Origin: Fimenecus sp045631225
GTDB taxonomy: Bacteria > Bacillota > Clostridia > Oscillospirales > Acutalibacteraceae
Length of the DNA stretch: 29,208 bases
Direction: 5' to 3'
Assembly (NCBI GenBank): GCA_045631225.1
Contig: JAZQUG010000027.1
Location: 1 to 29,208, forward strand
Below the pieces are notes generated by a model, which was not told the DNA's origin, did not search any database, and saw only the letters and a program-made list of their open reading frames with translations. Each line of letters opens with the position of its first letter. Within the stretch, counting starts at the first letter, position 1. This document shows positions 1 through 8,022 of the stretch, in pieces. The translations under genes and the position numbers were made by a program.

Positions 1-350
1 GTAGAAATAATTGCGCATCTTTTATTTAAGTGTTTATTTAAAATATTTTTAAGATAATATGTTGTTGTAGTCTTTCCTTTTGTTCCAGTTAAACCTACTG
101 TAGTTATATCTTTCCACGCAAAATCATAGAAAAGATTTGAAACAATGTGCATAGCTTCACGTATATCTTTTACTAGTCCATCTTCGTATTCTATCGTTGT
201 TACTGCTGATGTACTACCTTGAATAGATACACAAACAAGCGCATCTTTTAATTCATGTTGATATACACAATTCTTAACGTGTTTGGTAATATCAATAATA
301 TCATTATTACCTTCTGTAGTAATTGTAAACTTTTCATTAATTACTGTCAT
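1..350 (-). CDS. Chimeric YjbQ-like / Mur ligase (MurE-type) protein, 3' end outside window
   Basis: Partial gene read leftwards from ATG 350-348; 116 codons are visible without a stop. Residues about 1-65 match the N-terminal half of the YjbQ/UPF0047 family: a DIIDIT segment near residue 17, then GSTSAVTTIEYEDGLVKDI. Directly after this (about residue 70 on) the protein becomes a Mur ligase central domain: HIVSNLFYDFAW, then the P-loop VGLTGTKGKTTTTYYL, which binds ATP in MurC-F and related amide ligases. The usual MurE N-terminal UDP-binding domain is absent, and so is the C-terminal half of YjbQ with its conserved GHSH-type histidines. The start has a good ribosome site (AAAGGGG, about 7 bases upstream) and overlaps the end of the dedA-like gene by 14 bases, so it belongs to the same operon. 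Domain calls are from recognised motifs. A true fusion, a recombined gene and an assembly error all remain possible. Confidence 0.7.
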   Translation of the reverse strand, partial: MTVINEKFTITTEGNNDIIDITKHVKNCVYQHELKDALVCVSIQGSTSAVTTIEYEDGLVKDIREAMHIVSNLFYDFAWKDITTVGLTGTKGKTTTTYYLKNILNKHLNKRCAIIS

Positions 351-930
351 TGTTAGACCCCTTTAATTTTTTTTTACTTTTTTTATAAATGAATATGCAG
401 AAAATTATAATTAAAATTGTTGTCAATAAGATTATTAATTCTAAATGTTTTTTTACAGTTTCACCAAAAAACATTAAAAATATACTAACTAAGAAAAATC
501 TTGAACCACGTCCTAATAAGCTAACAAAAAAGAATTTTAAAAAATCCATTTTTAGAATACCACTACCTATCGTAAAAATTTTATATGGTACAGGTGAAAA
601 TGCAGAAAAGAAAACTGCAAATGAGCCGTATTCTTTGTATAAATTCTCTACTTGTTCTAGTTTGTTAATATGTTTTCTAAATAAAAATCTAAACATAGGA
701 CGCCCACCCCAGTATCCTATTCCAAATCCAATTGCCCCTCCGATAGCAGAAGCTAAAGTGCAAATAAAAGCATAAAAAAGAGCTTTTTCGGGTTTTGCTA
801 AATCCATAACTATCAATAAAATATCTGGTGGTGGTAATAAAAAGAAACTTTCAATACAAGAGTTAAGAGCTAATCCCCAAACACCCATTGATTGAAACCA
901 ATTATTTATACTTATTACAAAATCGTGCAT
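337..930 (-). CDS. DedA/VTT-family membrane protein (YqaA-like)
   Basis: A 197-residue integral membrane protein of the SNARE-associated/VTT (DedA) superfamily, YqaA branch. Seen in the sequence: an N-terminal re-entrant segment with ESFFLLPPPDILLI (about residues 27-40), a glycine-rich helix ASAIGGAIGFGIGYWGGRP (about 60-78), and the FFSAFSPVPYKIFTIGSGI motif (about 107-125) that is typical of YqaA. These are followed by more hydrophobic helices and a lysine-rich C-terminus. Several DedA members move undecaprenyl phosphate or other phospholipids across the membrane; the substrate of this branch is not established. Its ATG shares one base with the rqcP stop (TAATG), and its 3' end overlaps the following Mur-ligase-like gene by 14 bases, so expression is probably translationally coupled. 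A lipid-carrier role beside a Mur-like ligase would be consistent but is inference. Confidence 0.85.
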   Translation of the reverse strand: MHDFVISINNWFQSMGVWGLALNSCIESFFLLPPPDILLIVMDLAKPEKALFYAFICTLASAIGGAIGFGIGYWGGRPMFRFLFRKHINKLEQVENLYKEYGSFAVFFSAFSPVPYKIFTIGSGILKMDFLKFFFVSLLGRGSRFFLVSIFLMFFGETVKKHLELIILLTTILIIIFCIFIYKKSKKKLKGSNNDSN

Positions 931-1175
931 TATTCAATTATCCTATATAGTGTGCTTGATTCTTGAATGCTAACATTTCCGTTTGGTATGACTAAAACTT
1001 CGAACTTCTCAATTCTATTTGAATATTCGATTTCAATAATATCTCCAATTTTTAATTGTTTAGCAGGTTTTGCTTGATTTCCATTCACAAGAACTCGGCC
1101 CATGTCAGAAACAGTATTCGCAACAGTTCTACGTTTAATTATTCTTGAAACTTTTAAAAATTTATCAAGTCGCAT
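930..1175 (-). CDS. rqcP: RqcP, S4-domain ribosome quality-control factor (formerly YabO)
   Basis: An 81-residue S4 RNA-binding protein. The N-terminus MRLDKFLKVSRIIKRRTVA and the following GRVLVNGNQAKPAKQLKIGD closely match B. subtilis RqcP/YabO. In that species the protein works with RqcH on stalled 50S-peptidyl-tRNA complexes, stabilising the tRNA during C-terminal alanine tailing. Nearly the whole length is one S4 fold; no other domain is present, and the size fits the family. It overlaps punA upstream by one base (TAATG) and dedA downstream by one base (TAATG), so it should depend on ribosomes arriving from punA. The related heat-shock protein Hsp15 is the main alternative, but the Firmicute setting and the motif match favour RqcP. 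Confidence 0.88.
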   Translation of the reverse strand: MRLDKFLKVSRIIKRRTVANTVSDMGRVLVNGNQAKPAKQLKIGDIIEIEYSNRIEKFEVLVIPNGNVSIQESSTLYRIIE

Positions 1176-1978
1176 TATATTTTCTTTATAACCTCTTTAA
1201 CTAAAGCCTTAAATCTATCTTTAGCAATATTTGCAGCGTGTATAACATCCTCATGAGATAATGCTACTGTACTAACTCCAGCAGCAGAATTACATATACA
1301 ACTGATACCAATAACATCCATGCCAGCCCATTTTGCTACTGTTGCTTCTGGAACTGTTGACATACCAACTGCATCTGCACCGAGCACTCTGAATGCACGA
1401 ATTTCAGCAGGTGTTTCGTAAGAAGGTCCTGTACAACCAATATATATACCCTTCTGAAGTTTCATTCCTAACTTTTCAGCACAATTGAATGCAATGTTTG
1501 AAAGTTCAGGCGAATAACCAAAGCTCATATCAGGGAAACGGACACCGAATCTGTCATCATTTTTACCTATAAGACAGTTTTTGCCTGTGAAATTGATATG
1601 GTCAGTAATAACCATAATATCACCAACATCAAAGCTTTCGTTAATTCCACCCGCTGCATTGGTCACAACAAGCTTCTGAACACCCATCAGTTTCATAACA
1701 CGGATTGGCATTACAACATTTTCTACAGGATAACCCTCGTAAAGATGAATTCGTCCTTGCATACACATAACCTTTTTGCCATTAAGTGTACCGAAAACAA
1801 ATCTGCCAACATGTCCCGGTGCTGTTGAAACAGGAAAATCAGGAATATCAGAATAGTCAACGAATTGTGGATTCTCGATTTTTTCACCTAAAGTGCCTAA
1901 TCCACTACCTAAAATAATACCGATTTCATAAGTATCTGTAATTTTTGATTTAATAAATTCAACTGCTTTTGTAATCAT
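1175..1978 (-). CDS. punA: Purine nucleoside phosphorylase (trimeric PNP)
   Basis: A 267-residue member of the PNP/MtaP family that splits purine nucleosides with phosphate into the free base and ribose-1-phosphate. Visible landmarks: the phosphate-binding GSGLGTL (about residues 24-30), GRIHLYEGYP (about 75-84), VTNAAGGIN (about 105-113), the base-recognising glutamate in GPSYETPAEIRAF (about 184-196), and CNSAAG (about 229-234). In that last motif the asparagine is typical of enzymes preferring 6-oxopurines (inosine, guanosine) over adenine nucleosides. It overlaps mtaD upstream by four bases (ATGA). This coupling suggests that it acts on the inosine, S-inosylhomocysteine or methylthioinosine made by MtaD. 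The exact substrate range is inferred. Confidence 0.93.
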   Translation of the reverse strand: MITKAVEFIKSKITDTYEIGIILGSGLGTLGEKIENPQFVDYSDIPDFPVSTAPGHVGRFVFGTLNGKKVMCMQGRIHLYEGYPVENVVMPIRVMKLMGVQKLVVTNAAGGINESFDVGDIMVITDHINFTGKNCLIGKNDDRFGVRFPDMSFGYSPELSNIAFNCAEKLGMKLQKGIYIGCTGPSYETPAEIRAFRVLGADAVGMSTVPEATVAKWAGMDVIGISCICNSAAGVSTVALSHEDVIHAANIAKDRFKALVKEVIKKI

Positions 1979-3270
1979 CCTGCATTCACCTCATTTACCA
2001 CTTCACGGACTAATTTACTTACCTCATATCCCATTCTTTCAACATCAATAGTTGTGAACTCACCATTTTTGTAAAGCACATTACCATCAACCATAGTAAG
2101 TACAACATTACTCTTATTTGCAGAGTAAACGATGTTATTAAGAATATCAAAATCAGGATACATATTTGGTGTTGTCATATCAATTACAATTATATCAGCT
2201 TTATTACCAACCTTGATTGAACCACAATCACTTCTACCCTGTGCTTTATAACCATTGACAGTTGCCATTTTATAAACATCCTGTGGAGTTACAATATCAG
2301 CCTGATTGTTAACACCTTTTGGCAAAAGTGCAGCCAAATACATTTCACGCATAATATCAAGTCCGTTATTACTTGCAGCTGAGTCTGTACCAATACCGAT
2401 ATTAACACCTTTTTGAAGCATCTTATATGTGTTACAAACACCACTGCCCAGTTTAAGGTTACTTGCAGGACAATGAGCAACAGTTGCACCCATTTCCTTG
2501 AAAATGTCCATATCATCATCTTCAACCCATACACAATGAGCAAGGATTGTAGGACTGTCGAAAACCTTTGCATCATAGAAAAGTCTTGCAGGAGTTTTTC
2601 CGTATTTAGCTTTGCAATTTTCGTGTTCAGCTTTTGTTTCAGAAAGATGAATATGATTTATATAGTCCTTACCACTTGTAAACTCACCAAACTGCTCAAT
2701 AATAGAAAGTCGGTTTGTGTATTCAGCGTGAAGACTCATATCGATTTTAATTCTGCCATTTTCTGTATTGTGGTATTTTTCTGCAAGGTAAATACCCTCC
2801 TGAAACCTATCGTTTGCGGTAATATCCTCATCAACAAAAGACACTATTGAACGACCGAAATTAGTCTTTGCTTTACTGTCAATCACTGCTTTCATAACAC
2901 CATCACCAAAGAAGTACATATCAGTAAATGATGTTGTACCACACGCTAACATTTCTGCTATTGAAAGCATTGTTCCATAGTATGCTCTGTCCGGGTTAAG
3001 TCTGTCTTCAAAAGGAAAAACCTTTTCATTAAGCCACCTGTCAAGAGGCAGATTTTCAGCATATCCACGAAGTAATGTCATTGGTGAATGAGTGTGAAGA
3101 TTTACGAAGCCTGATGAAAGGACTTTGTTTTTACCATCATATTCTTCACCATAGTTTTCCTGTGGTTTTTCTGAACCTATATATGCGATTTTATCGTCCT
3201 TGATACCAACAAACATATTGTTCTGTATTTCAAGATTTTCATTGATGATTGAGATGTTTTTAAAGAGCAT
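1975..3270 (-). CDS. mtaD: 5'-methylthioadenosine / S-adenosylhomocysteine deaminase
   Basis: A 431-residue metal-dependent amidohydrolase of the MtaD/SsnA branch, which hydrolyses the 6-amino group of methylthioadenosine, S-adenosylhomocysteine or adenosine to give the inosine analogue and ammonia. Metal and catalytic motifs are present: GFVNLHTHSPM with the HxH pair (H59, H61), LRGYAENLPLDRWL, HIHLSE, LAHCVW, HCPASNLKLGSG and IGTDSAASNN with the catalytic aspartate. The start has an AAAGGGAGAG ribosome site, and the length is normal for the family. It heads the purine-salvage operon and overlaps punA by four bases, so MtaD and PNP probably act in sequence to recycle SAM-derived nucleosides. 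No promoter is clear directly upstream. Other aminohydrolases (guanine deaminase, chlorohydrolase-like) fit less well. Confidence 0.9.
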   Translation of the reverse strand: MLFKNISIINENLEIQNNMFVGIKDDKIAYIGSEKPQENYGEEYDGKNKVLSSGFVNLHTHSPMTLLRGYAENLPLDRWLNEKVFPFEDRLNPDRAYYGTMLSIAEMLACGTTSFTDMYFFGDGVMKAVIDSKAKTNFGRSIVSFVDEDITANDRFQEGIYLAEKYHNTENGRIKIDMSLHAEYTNRLSIIEQFGEFTSGKDYINHIHLSETKAEHENCKAKYGKTPARLFYDAKVFDSPTILAHCVWVEDDDMDIFKEMGATVAHCPASNLKLGSGVCNTYKMLQKGVNIGIGTDSAASNNGLDIMREMYLAALLPKGVNNQADIVTPQDVYKMATVNGYKAQGRSDCGSIKVGNKADIIVIDMTTPNMYPDFDILNNIVYSANKSNVVLTMVDGNVLYKNGEFTTIDVERMGYEVSKLVREVVNEVNAG

Positions 3271-3301
3271 ATTTTTTCTCTCCCTTTAAACAAAGTAACA
3301 C

Positions 3302-3321
3302 GGCGGGGTCAAGACCCCGCC
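3302..3321. repeat. GC-rich perfect palindrome between ppiB and mtaD
   Basis: GGCGGGGTC and GACCCCGCC form a nine-base inverted repeat separated by AA, flanked on the right by CTAC. There is no T-run after it on the minus strand, so it is a poor intrinsic terminator. It stands out from A/T-rich surroundings and shares its GTAGGG...CC style with the hairpin at 27515-27544. Both look like members of a dispersed extragenic palindrome family. Confidence 0.6.
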
Positions 3322-3338
3322 CTACCATACCAATTAAT

Positions 3339-3932
3339 TTATTCAATAATAATTGTTTCGATTACCACGTCTTCGTTTGGTTTATTGCTGAAATAATCTG
3401 ATGGAACTGTTGCGATAGCATCAACAACATCCATACCTTCAAACACCTGACCAAACACTGTATGACGGAAGTCGAGCCAAGGTGTTCCGCCAATCTCTTC
3501 ATATGCTTCAATACATTCTGTTGGGAATACTCTTTCGTCAGCCATTCGCATCTGTTCAATCAAATCTTCAGGACACTGTTTAGCCTGAACAATGAAGAAC
3601 TGACTGCCATTTGTATTAGGACCTGCATTGGCCATACAAAGAGCACCACGAAGATTATGAAGTTCACCTGTGAATTCGTCTTCAAATGGTTGTCCCCAGA
3701 TGCTCTGTCCACCTGTACCTGTACCATTTGGGTCGCCACCCTGAATCATAAAGTCATTGATAACACGGTGGAAAATAAGACCATCGTAATAACCATTTTT
3801 TGCATGAGTTGTGAAATTTTCAACTGCCTTTGGTGCAAATTCAGGGAAAAGCTTAATTTTGATTTCTCCCATACTTGTTTTTACTGTTGCAATCATATCA
3901 CCTGCAACAGGTGCATTTAACTGATGAAACAT
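3339..3932 (-). CDS. ppiB: Cyclophilin-type peptidyl-prolyl cis-trans isomerase
   Basis: A 197-residue cytoplasmic cyclophilin (no signal peptide) that catalyses proline isomerisation during protein folding. Family motifs run in order: TSMGEIKIKLFPEFAPKAVENF, YYDGLIFHRVINDFMIQGGDPNGTGTGG with the catalytic FHR arginine, FEDEF, RGALCMANAGPNTNGSQFFI, and WLDFRHTVFGQVFEGMDVVDAI. It is longer than a typical PpiB of about 145 residues because about 30 charged residues are inserted between the SQFFIV strand and the LDFRHTVFG strand (about residues 115-150). The start has a strong AAAGGAG ribosome site. It follows the ABC permease on the same strand across a repeat-containing gap of about 105 bases. 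Confidence 0.93.
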   Translation of the reverse strand: MFHQLNAPVAGDMIATVKTSMGEIKIKLFPEFAPKAVENFTTHAKNGYYDGLIFHRVINDFMIQGGDPNGTGTGGQSIWGQPFEDEFTGELHNLRGALCMANAGPNTNGSQFFIVQAKQCPEDLIEQMRMADERVFPTECIEAYEEIGGTPWLDFRHTVFGQVFEGMDVVDAIATVPSDYFSNKPNEDVVIETIIIE

Positions 3933-3958
3933 AATTTTTTCTCCTTTAATATTTTCAG

Positions 3959-4031
3959 GTCATTCTGAACGAAGTGAAGAATCTCTTTAACTGAAAACAC
4001 AGGTTCTTCTTCGCTTTCTCCTCAGAACGAC
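3959..4031. repeat. Imperfect inverted repeat (GTCATTCTGA...TCAGAACGAC type)
   Basis: The left arm starts GTCATTCTGAACGAAG at 3959 and ends near 3984. The right arm at 4001-4031 is an imperfect reverse complement ending CTCAGAACGAC, so the stretch can fold into one long hairpin. From memory, the motif GTCATTCTGA-GCGAAG-(C/T)GAAGAATCT recurs between genes in many Clostridia and other gut bacteria, so this is probably a dispersed repeat and not a gene-specific control site. No database check was possible. Confidence 0.6.
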
Positions 4032-4039
4032 ATAATTCT

Positions 4040-7000
4040 TTATTCTACTGATTTTAAAGACTCTACCATATCAATCTTCTTAAGGCTGAAATATGTGATT
4101 ACATTAACTATAACCGTGAAGATTATCGTAAGAACAATTGCAATAAGAATGCTTACAGGTTCTAATTCTCTACCAAACATATATACATCGGTTTCAACGG
4201 TAATCATAACAAACTGATGAAGCACTACACCCATTACAATACCAAGAACTATACCGAAAACAGTAAGTATAATGTTTTCACGGAAAATATATGATGCAAG
4301 TTCATTATTATAAAATCCTATGAGCTTGAATGTTGCTAATTCTCGTCTTCGTTCAGTTATATTGATGTTATTAAGGTTATATAAAACGACAAACGCAAGA
4401 ATTGCCGCTGAAACAACCATAAGAATAATGATAAAGTAAAGATTTTTAATAACTTTATTGATGCTTTCAAGCTCATCTGAACTTGTAATTACAGAATTGA
4501 CACCATTAATACGGGAAAGAGCAGATTTAAAATTAACATCATTAAGCAAGCCATTATTCTTTACAAAAAGAACATTAATTTCAGGCTCCACATTATAAAG
4601 TGACTGGTAAAGACCGGGTGTCATATAAATATAGTTAAAAATGTAGTTTTCAGTAATCCCTGAAACTTTAACTTCTTTTGGTGTTACAGTTGTTTCATCA
4701 ATCTTCAGATAAATATTGTCACCTACCTGAACCTGAAGCAACTCTGCATATTTTTCCGTAATAACAACACCATCGTCTGTCAGACCCATTGAATTCTGCT
4801 TTCCTTTTCTTTCTTTAAGTGTAACAAATTCAGGGAATTGGTCAGTATCTGTCGGAACAACAAGATATGCTCTCTTTTCGTCATCAATTTCGGTTGATGA
4901 AATAGCTGAAGCAGAAATCATTGTACGATTAGCCTGAATAGAACCTTCAACATTCGGTACAGCATTAACCTTTGAAAGCATTGCTCTGCGTTCTGATCTT
5001 GTTATACTTGAATCCACGCTGACAATACTTGTGTATTGGAAGATATCACCATATTGCTTTTCTGTCATCATTGAAACAGAATCACGGATACCAAGTCCCA
5101 CAATAAGAAGTGCCATACATCCGCCAACGCCAAACAGCGTCATAAAGAAACGCTTTTTATATCTGAAAAGGTTTCTGACCGCTGACTTCTGTCCAAAATC
5201 AAGTCGTTGCCAGATAAATTTAATTCTTTCCACAACAGTACGTTTACCGGCTTTTGGTGCAACAGGTCGCATCAAGGATGCCGGAACACTTCGCATTGAA
5301 TAATAACAAGCAAAGAATGCTGCCATAGTTGTACAAAGTGTTGCAACAAGACCCGCACTTATAGCATACCACGCATTCAGGTGGATAATGTTATCACCTA
5401 AATTATAATAAACAGCTCTGTATGCAGTAATAATCAATGGTGGAATTGAAAGTTCACCAACAAAAACACCAATTACACTACCAATAATACTTGCTGTTGC
5501 TGAATATAACAGATACTTTGAAGCAATTGCAACTTTTCCGTAACCCAATGCTTTAAGAGTACCAATCTGCATTCTCTCCTCTTCAACCATTCTTGTCATC
5601 GTTGTAAGAGAAACAAGTGCTGCGACAAAGAAGAAAATCATTGGGAATACAGTACCGATTGCACCGATACTGTCAGAGTCTGTAATATAACTCACATAAG
5701 CTTCAATACTATTACGGTCAAGAACGTGCCATACCGGAACTTCCATTTCGTTGACCTTTCTTTCTGCTTCTTTGAGCTCTGCTTCCGCATCAGCAAGTTC
5801 TGCAAGTGCATCCTGTTTGTATGTTTCGTATTCCTGACGGGCATCCTGAAGCATTGCATCAGCATCAAGGATTTCCTGTTCTGCTGCATCAAGTGAGCCT
5901 TTATTTGCCACTGCTGACTGAAGCTGACCTAATGTAACCTTTGCCTGAACAAGTTCTTTTTTACCATTTTCAAGTTCCTGTTCTTTGACAATTAACTCCT
6001 GTTGAACATAACTGTATGTACTTTGCAAGGTTGTTACTGTATATGTCATACTTTCAACCTGTCCCGGGTCTGCATCAGGGTCACTTTGCAACTCTTCAAG
6101 AGATTTAACAGCATTATCAAGAGTAGACTTACTTTCCTCCAAAGTCTTTTTTATGGTAGCAAGCTGTTGTTCACCTTCTGCAATCTGCTTTTCTGCATCA
6201 GCAACCTGCTGTTCATATATAGGAAGATTTGTTTCGGCATTAGCAAGAAGCTCTTTATTATCCTGAATTTCCTGCTTGCTCTGTTGAATCAGCTGTTCCT
6301 GTGCTGCAAGTTCATCAGCTGCATTCTGTATTTCCTCCTGAACAATAAGCTGTGCCTCTGCATAGTCAGCTCTTGCTTTTTCAAGAGTTGTATTACTTGT
6401 TGAACGAATATCATCGTAACGAATATCACACTGCGTTCCTGCAATTTCCTCAATTCTATCTACAACAGCATCAACAAGCTCTTCATATTCATCACCATAA
6501 CAGTTAAGTTCTTTTGCACCTTCAACTGTAATATAGATTGAAGTGAAAACATCCGCAACAAATGCTTGTCTTGGAATAACTACATACCCGTCACCGATGC
6601 CATCACCGATGTTACTTGTACCAACTTCACCATTAAGGAAGTATGTTGATGAACAAACACCAACAATCTGATATGTATCTGTAATCAATGTATCAGAAAC
6701 AGACGTATCAGTACCTGTTGATAATGTGAGTGTTTTGCCAACCTCGAGCCCTGTTTCTGCAAGAAATTCTTGGCTGACAACACATTCAGTATATTTTTCC
6801 GGATATCTGCCTTCAAGAATTCTGATACCATTTATTTTCTCTGCCATTGAAATAGCACGAGTTACAATTTCCTTTGAATTTACAATACAAAGAAAATCAG
6901 TTGTATATGAACCCTCGATATCTTTAACGCCTTCAATGTTTTTCAAGGCATCCAAATCCGACTGCGTAAGTCCCAACGTGCCTACAACTCGAATATCCAT

Positions 7001-7171
7001 CAAATCTTCTTTATCATAAGCTGCATCAGCAGTCATATGCATAGCAGGCATTGTTGAACGGACACCTGAGTAAAAGGCTACACCAAGAGCAACTATGAGC
7101 AAAATCGAAATAAATCGATTAAAACTTTTTTTAATTTCTCTTCGGAAATCTTTTTTAAGTGACTTTGTCAT
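4040..7171 (-). CDS. FtsX/MacB-type ABC transporter permease with extracellular coiled coil
   Basis: A 1043-residue membrane protein with two FtsX-like permease units. TM1 is near residues 18-37. A large extracytoplasmic region follows, holding a MacB-like periplasmic-core-type domain (about 45-260) and a long Gln/Glu/Ala/Lys-rich coiled coil (about 264-476, with a short Pro/Asp break near 363-370). A bundle of helices starts at about 503. The second unit begins at RFFMTLFGVGGCMALLIVGLG, has its own soluble loop, and ends with three helices and the cytoplasmic ESLKSVE tail. This type VII ABC architecture transmits ATPase motion to the cell surface instead of forming a simple channel. Substrates in related proteins include lipids, peptides and peptidoglycan-hydrolase control; none can be assigned here. 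It lies 13 bases after its ATPase gene. Confidence 0.88.
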   Translation of the reverse strand: MTKSLKKDFRREIKKSFNRFISILLIVALGVAFYSGVRSTMPAMHMTADAAYDKEDLMDIRVVGTLGLTQSDLDALKNIEGVKDIEGSYTTDFLCIVNSKEIVTRAISMAEKINGIRILEGRYPEKYTECVVSQEFLAETGLEVGKTLTLSTGTDTSVSDTLITDTYQIVGVCSSTYFLNGEVGTSNIGDGIGDGYVVIPRQAFVADVFTSIYITVEGAKELNCYGDEYEELVDAVVDRIEEIAGTQCDIRYDDIRSTSNTTLEKARADYAEAQLIVQEEIQNAADELAAQEQLIQQSKQEIQDNKELLANAETNLPIYEQQVADAEKQIAEGEQQLATIKKTLEESKSTLDNAVKSLEELQSDPDADPGQVESMTYTVTTLQSTYSYVQQELIVKEQELENGKKELVQAKVTLGQLQSAVANKGSLDAAEQEILDADAMLQDARQEYETYKQDALAELADAEAELKEAERKVNEMEVPVWHVLDRNSIEAYVSYITDSDSIGAIGTVFPMIFFFVAALVSLTTMTRMVEEERMQIGTLKALGYGKVAIASKYLLYSATASIIGSVIGVFVGELSIPPLIITAYRAVYYNLGDNIIHLNAWYAISAGLVATLCTTMAAFFACYYSMRSVPASLMRPVAPKAGKRTVVERIKFIWQRLDFGQKSAVRNLFRYKKRFFMTLFGVGGCMALLIVGLGIRDSVSMMTEKQYGDIFQYTSIVSVDSSITRSERRAMLSKVNAVPNVEGSIQANRTMISASAISSTEIDDEKRAYLVVPTDTDQFPEFVTLKERKGKQNSMGLTDDGVVITEKYAELLQVQVGDNIYLKIDETTVTPKEVKVSGITENYIFNYIYMTPGLYQSLYNVEPEINVLFVKNNGLLNDVNFKSALSRINGVNSVITSSDELESINKVIKNLYFIIILMVVSAAILAFVVLYNLNNINITERRRELATFKLIGFYNNELASYIFRENIILTVFGIVLGIVMGVVLHQFVMITVETDVYMFGRELEPVSILIAIVLTIIFTVIVNVITYFSLKKIDMVESLKSVE

Positions 7172-7184
7172 ATCTAATACCCTT

Positions 7185-7886
7185 TTACCATTCTATCTGT
7201 TCAACAGGTGTTGGTTGTTCATTCAAAAGAATTCTTTCAACTTTACCATCATTGATTTTAATGATTTTGTCAGCCATTGGCATAAGAGCTGAGTTATGAG
7301 TAATAACAATTACTGTCATGCCTCTTTCGCGACACATATCCTGCAAAAGCTTAAGAATCGATTTACCTGTTATATAGTCAAGTGCACCTGTAGGTTCATC
7401 GCAAAGCAAAAGCTTAGGATTTTTAGCAATTGCACGAGCTATTGATACACGTTGCTGTTCACCACCGGAAAGCTGTGATGGAAAATTATCTTTTCTACTT
7501 GCAAGACCAACTTCAGCAAGCATTATTTCGGCATCAACAGGATTTTTACAAATCTGTGTTGCAAGTTCAACATTTTCATATGCAGTAAGATTAGGAACAA
7601 GGTTGTAGAACTGAAAAACAAAGCCAACATCATCACGACGATATGTTGTAAGTTCCTTTTCACTGAACCCTGCAATATCAATTCCATCAACATTTATAAT
7701 ACCTGATGTAGGAACGTCCATACCACCAAGAATATTAAGAACTGTTGTTTTACCTGCACCTGACGGACCAACAATAATTACAAACTCACCTCGGTTTATA
7801 GGAAAGCTTATATTATCAACTGCTTTTATTTCAATTTCACCTGTCTGATATATCTTACTTACATTTTTAAATTCAATAAAAGACAT
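7185..7886 (-). CDS. ABC transporter ATP-binding protein (LolD/MacB-type)
   Basis: A 233-residue ATPase that powers the adjacent FtsX-type permease. Seen: Walker A GPSGAGKTT (residues 40-48), the Q-loop in VGFVFQFYNLVPNLTAYENV, signature LSGGEQQRVSIARAIAKNP, Walker B LLLCDEPTGALD and the switch histidine in VIVITHN. The FQFYNLVPNLTA segment is typical of the LolD/MacB/FtsE-like branch. The ribosome site is AAGGAGTGATAA before ATG 7886. The gene pair is divergent from the tetR gene, with a shared 220-base control region holding an extended -10 promoter and a 12-bp palindrome, so repression by that TetR protein is plausible. Confidence 0.95.
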   Translation of the reverse strand: MSFIEFKNVSKIYQTGEIEIKAVDNISFPINRGEFVIIVGPSGAGKTTVLNILGGMDVPTSGIINVDGIDIAGFSEKELTTYRRDDVGFVFQFYNLVPNLTAYENVELATQICKNPVDAEIMLAEVGLASRKDNFPSQLSGGEQQRVSIARAIAKNPKLLLCDEPTGALDYITGKSILKLLQDMCRERGMTVIVITHNSALMPMADKIIKINDGKVERILLNEQPTPVEQIEW

Positions 7887-7931
7887 TTTATCACTCCTTA
7901 AATTTCACACAGTTTCCAATCATATCAAATA

Positions 7932-7940
7932 ATTATAACA
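7932..7940 (-). promoter_or_regulatory. Extended -10 promoter of the ABC exporter genes
   Basis: On the minus strand the sequence reads TGTTATAAT, a perfect TATAAT with an upstream TG (extended -10). It lies about 45 bases before the ATG of the ATPase gene. No good -35 box is present 17 bases upstream (closest TGGAAT), which is common for extended -10 promoters. Transcription would start near 7925. Confidence 0.6.
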
Positions 7941-7991
7941 TATAAACTAAAATAATTCCATACTATTATTAAAATAATAAATTGTTAATTT

Positions 7992-8003
7992 TTTGTTAAC
8001 AAA
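7992..8003. promoter_or_regulatory. Perfect 12-bp palindrome TTTGTTAACAAA, candidate operator
   Basis: TTTGTTAACAAA is a perfect dyad lying between the divergent tetR and ABC promoters, about 55 bases behind the ABC -10 box and about 25 bases before the tetR -35 box. Its position suits a TetR-family operator controlling both directions. Binding is inferred; in such A/T-rich DNA a palindrome of this length can arise by chance. Confidence 0.35.
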
Positions 8004-8022
8004 CATAGAAAATAATTAACAG

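Noticed and set aside
389..775. 128-residue plus-strand frame over the dedA gene
   Set aside because: It is the antisense of a clear DedA-family gene, with a low-complexity, Lys/Ile-rich product and no ribosome site.
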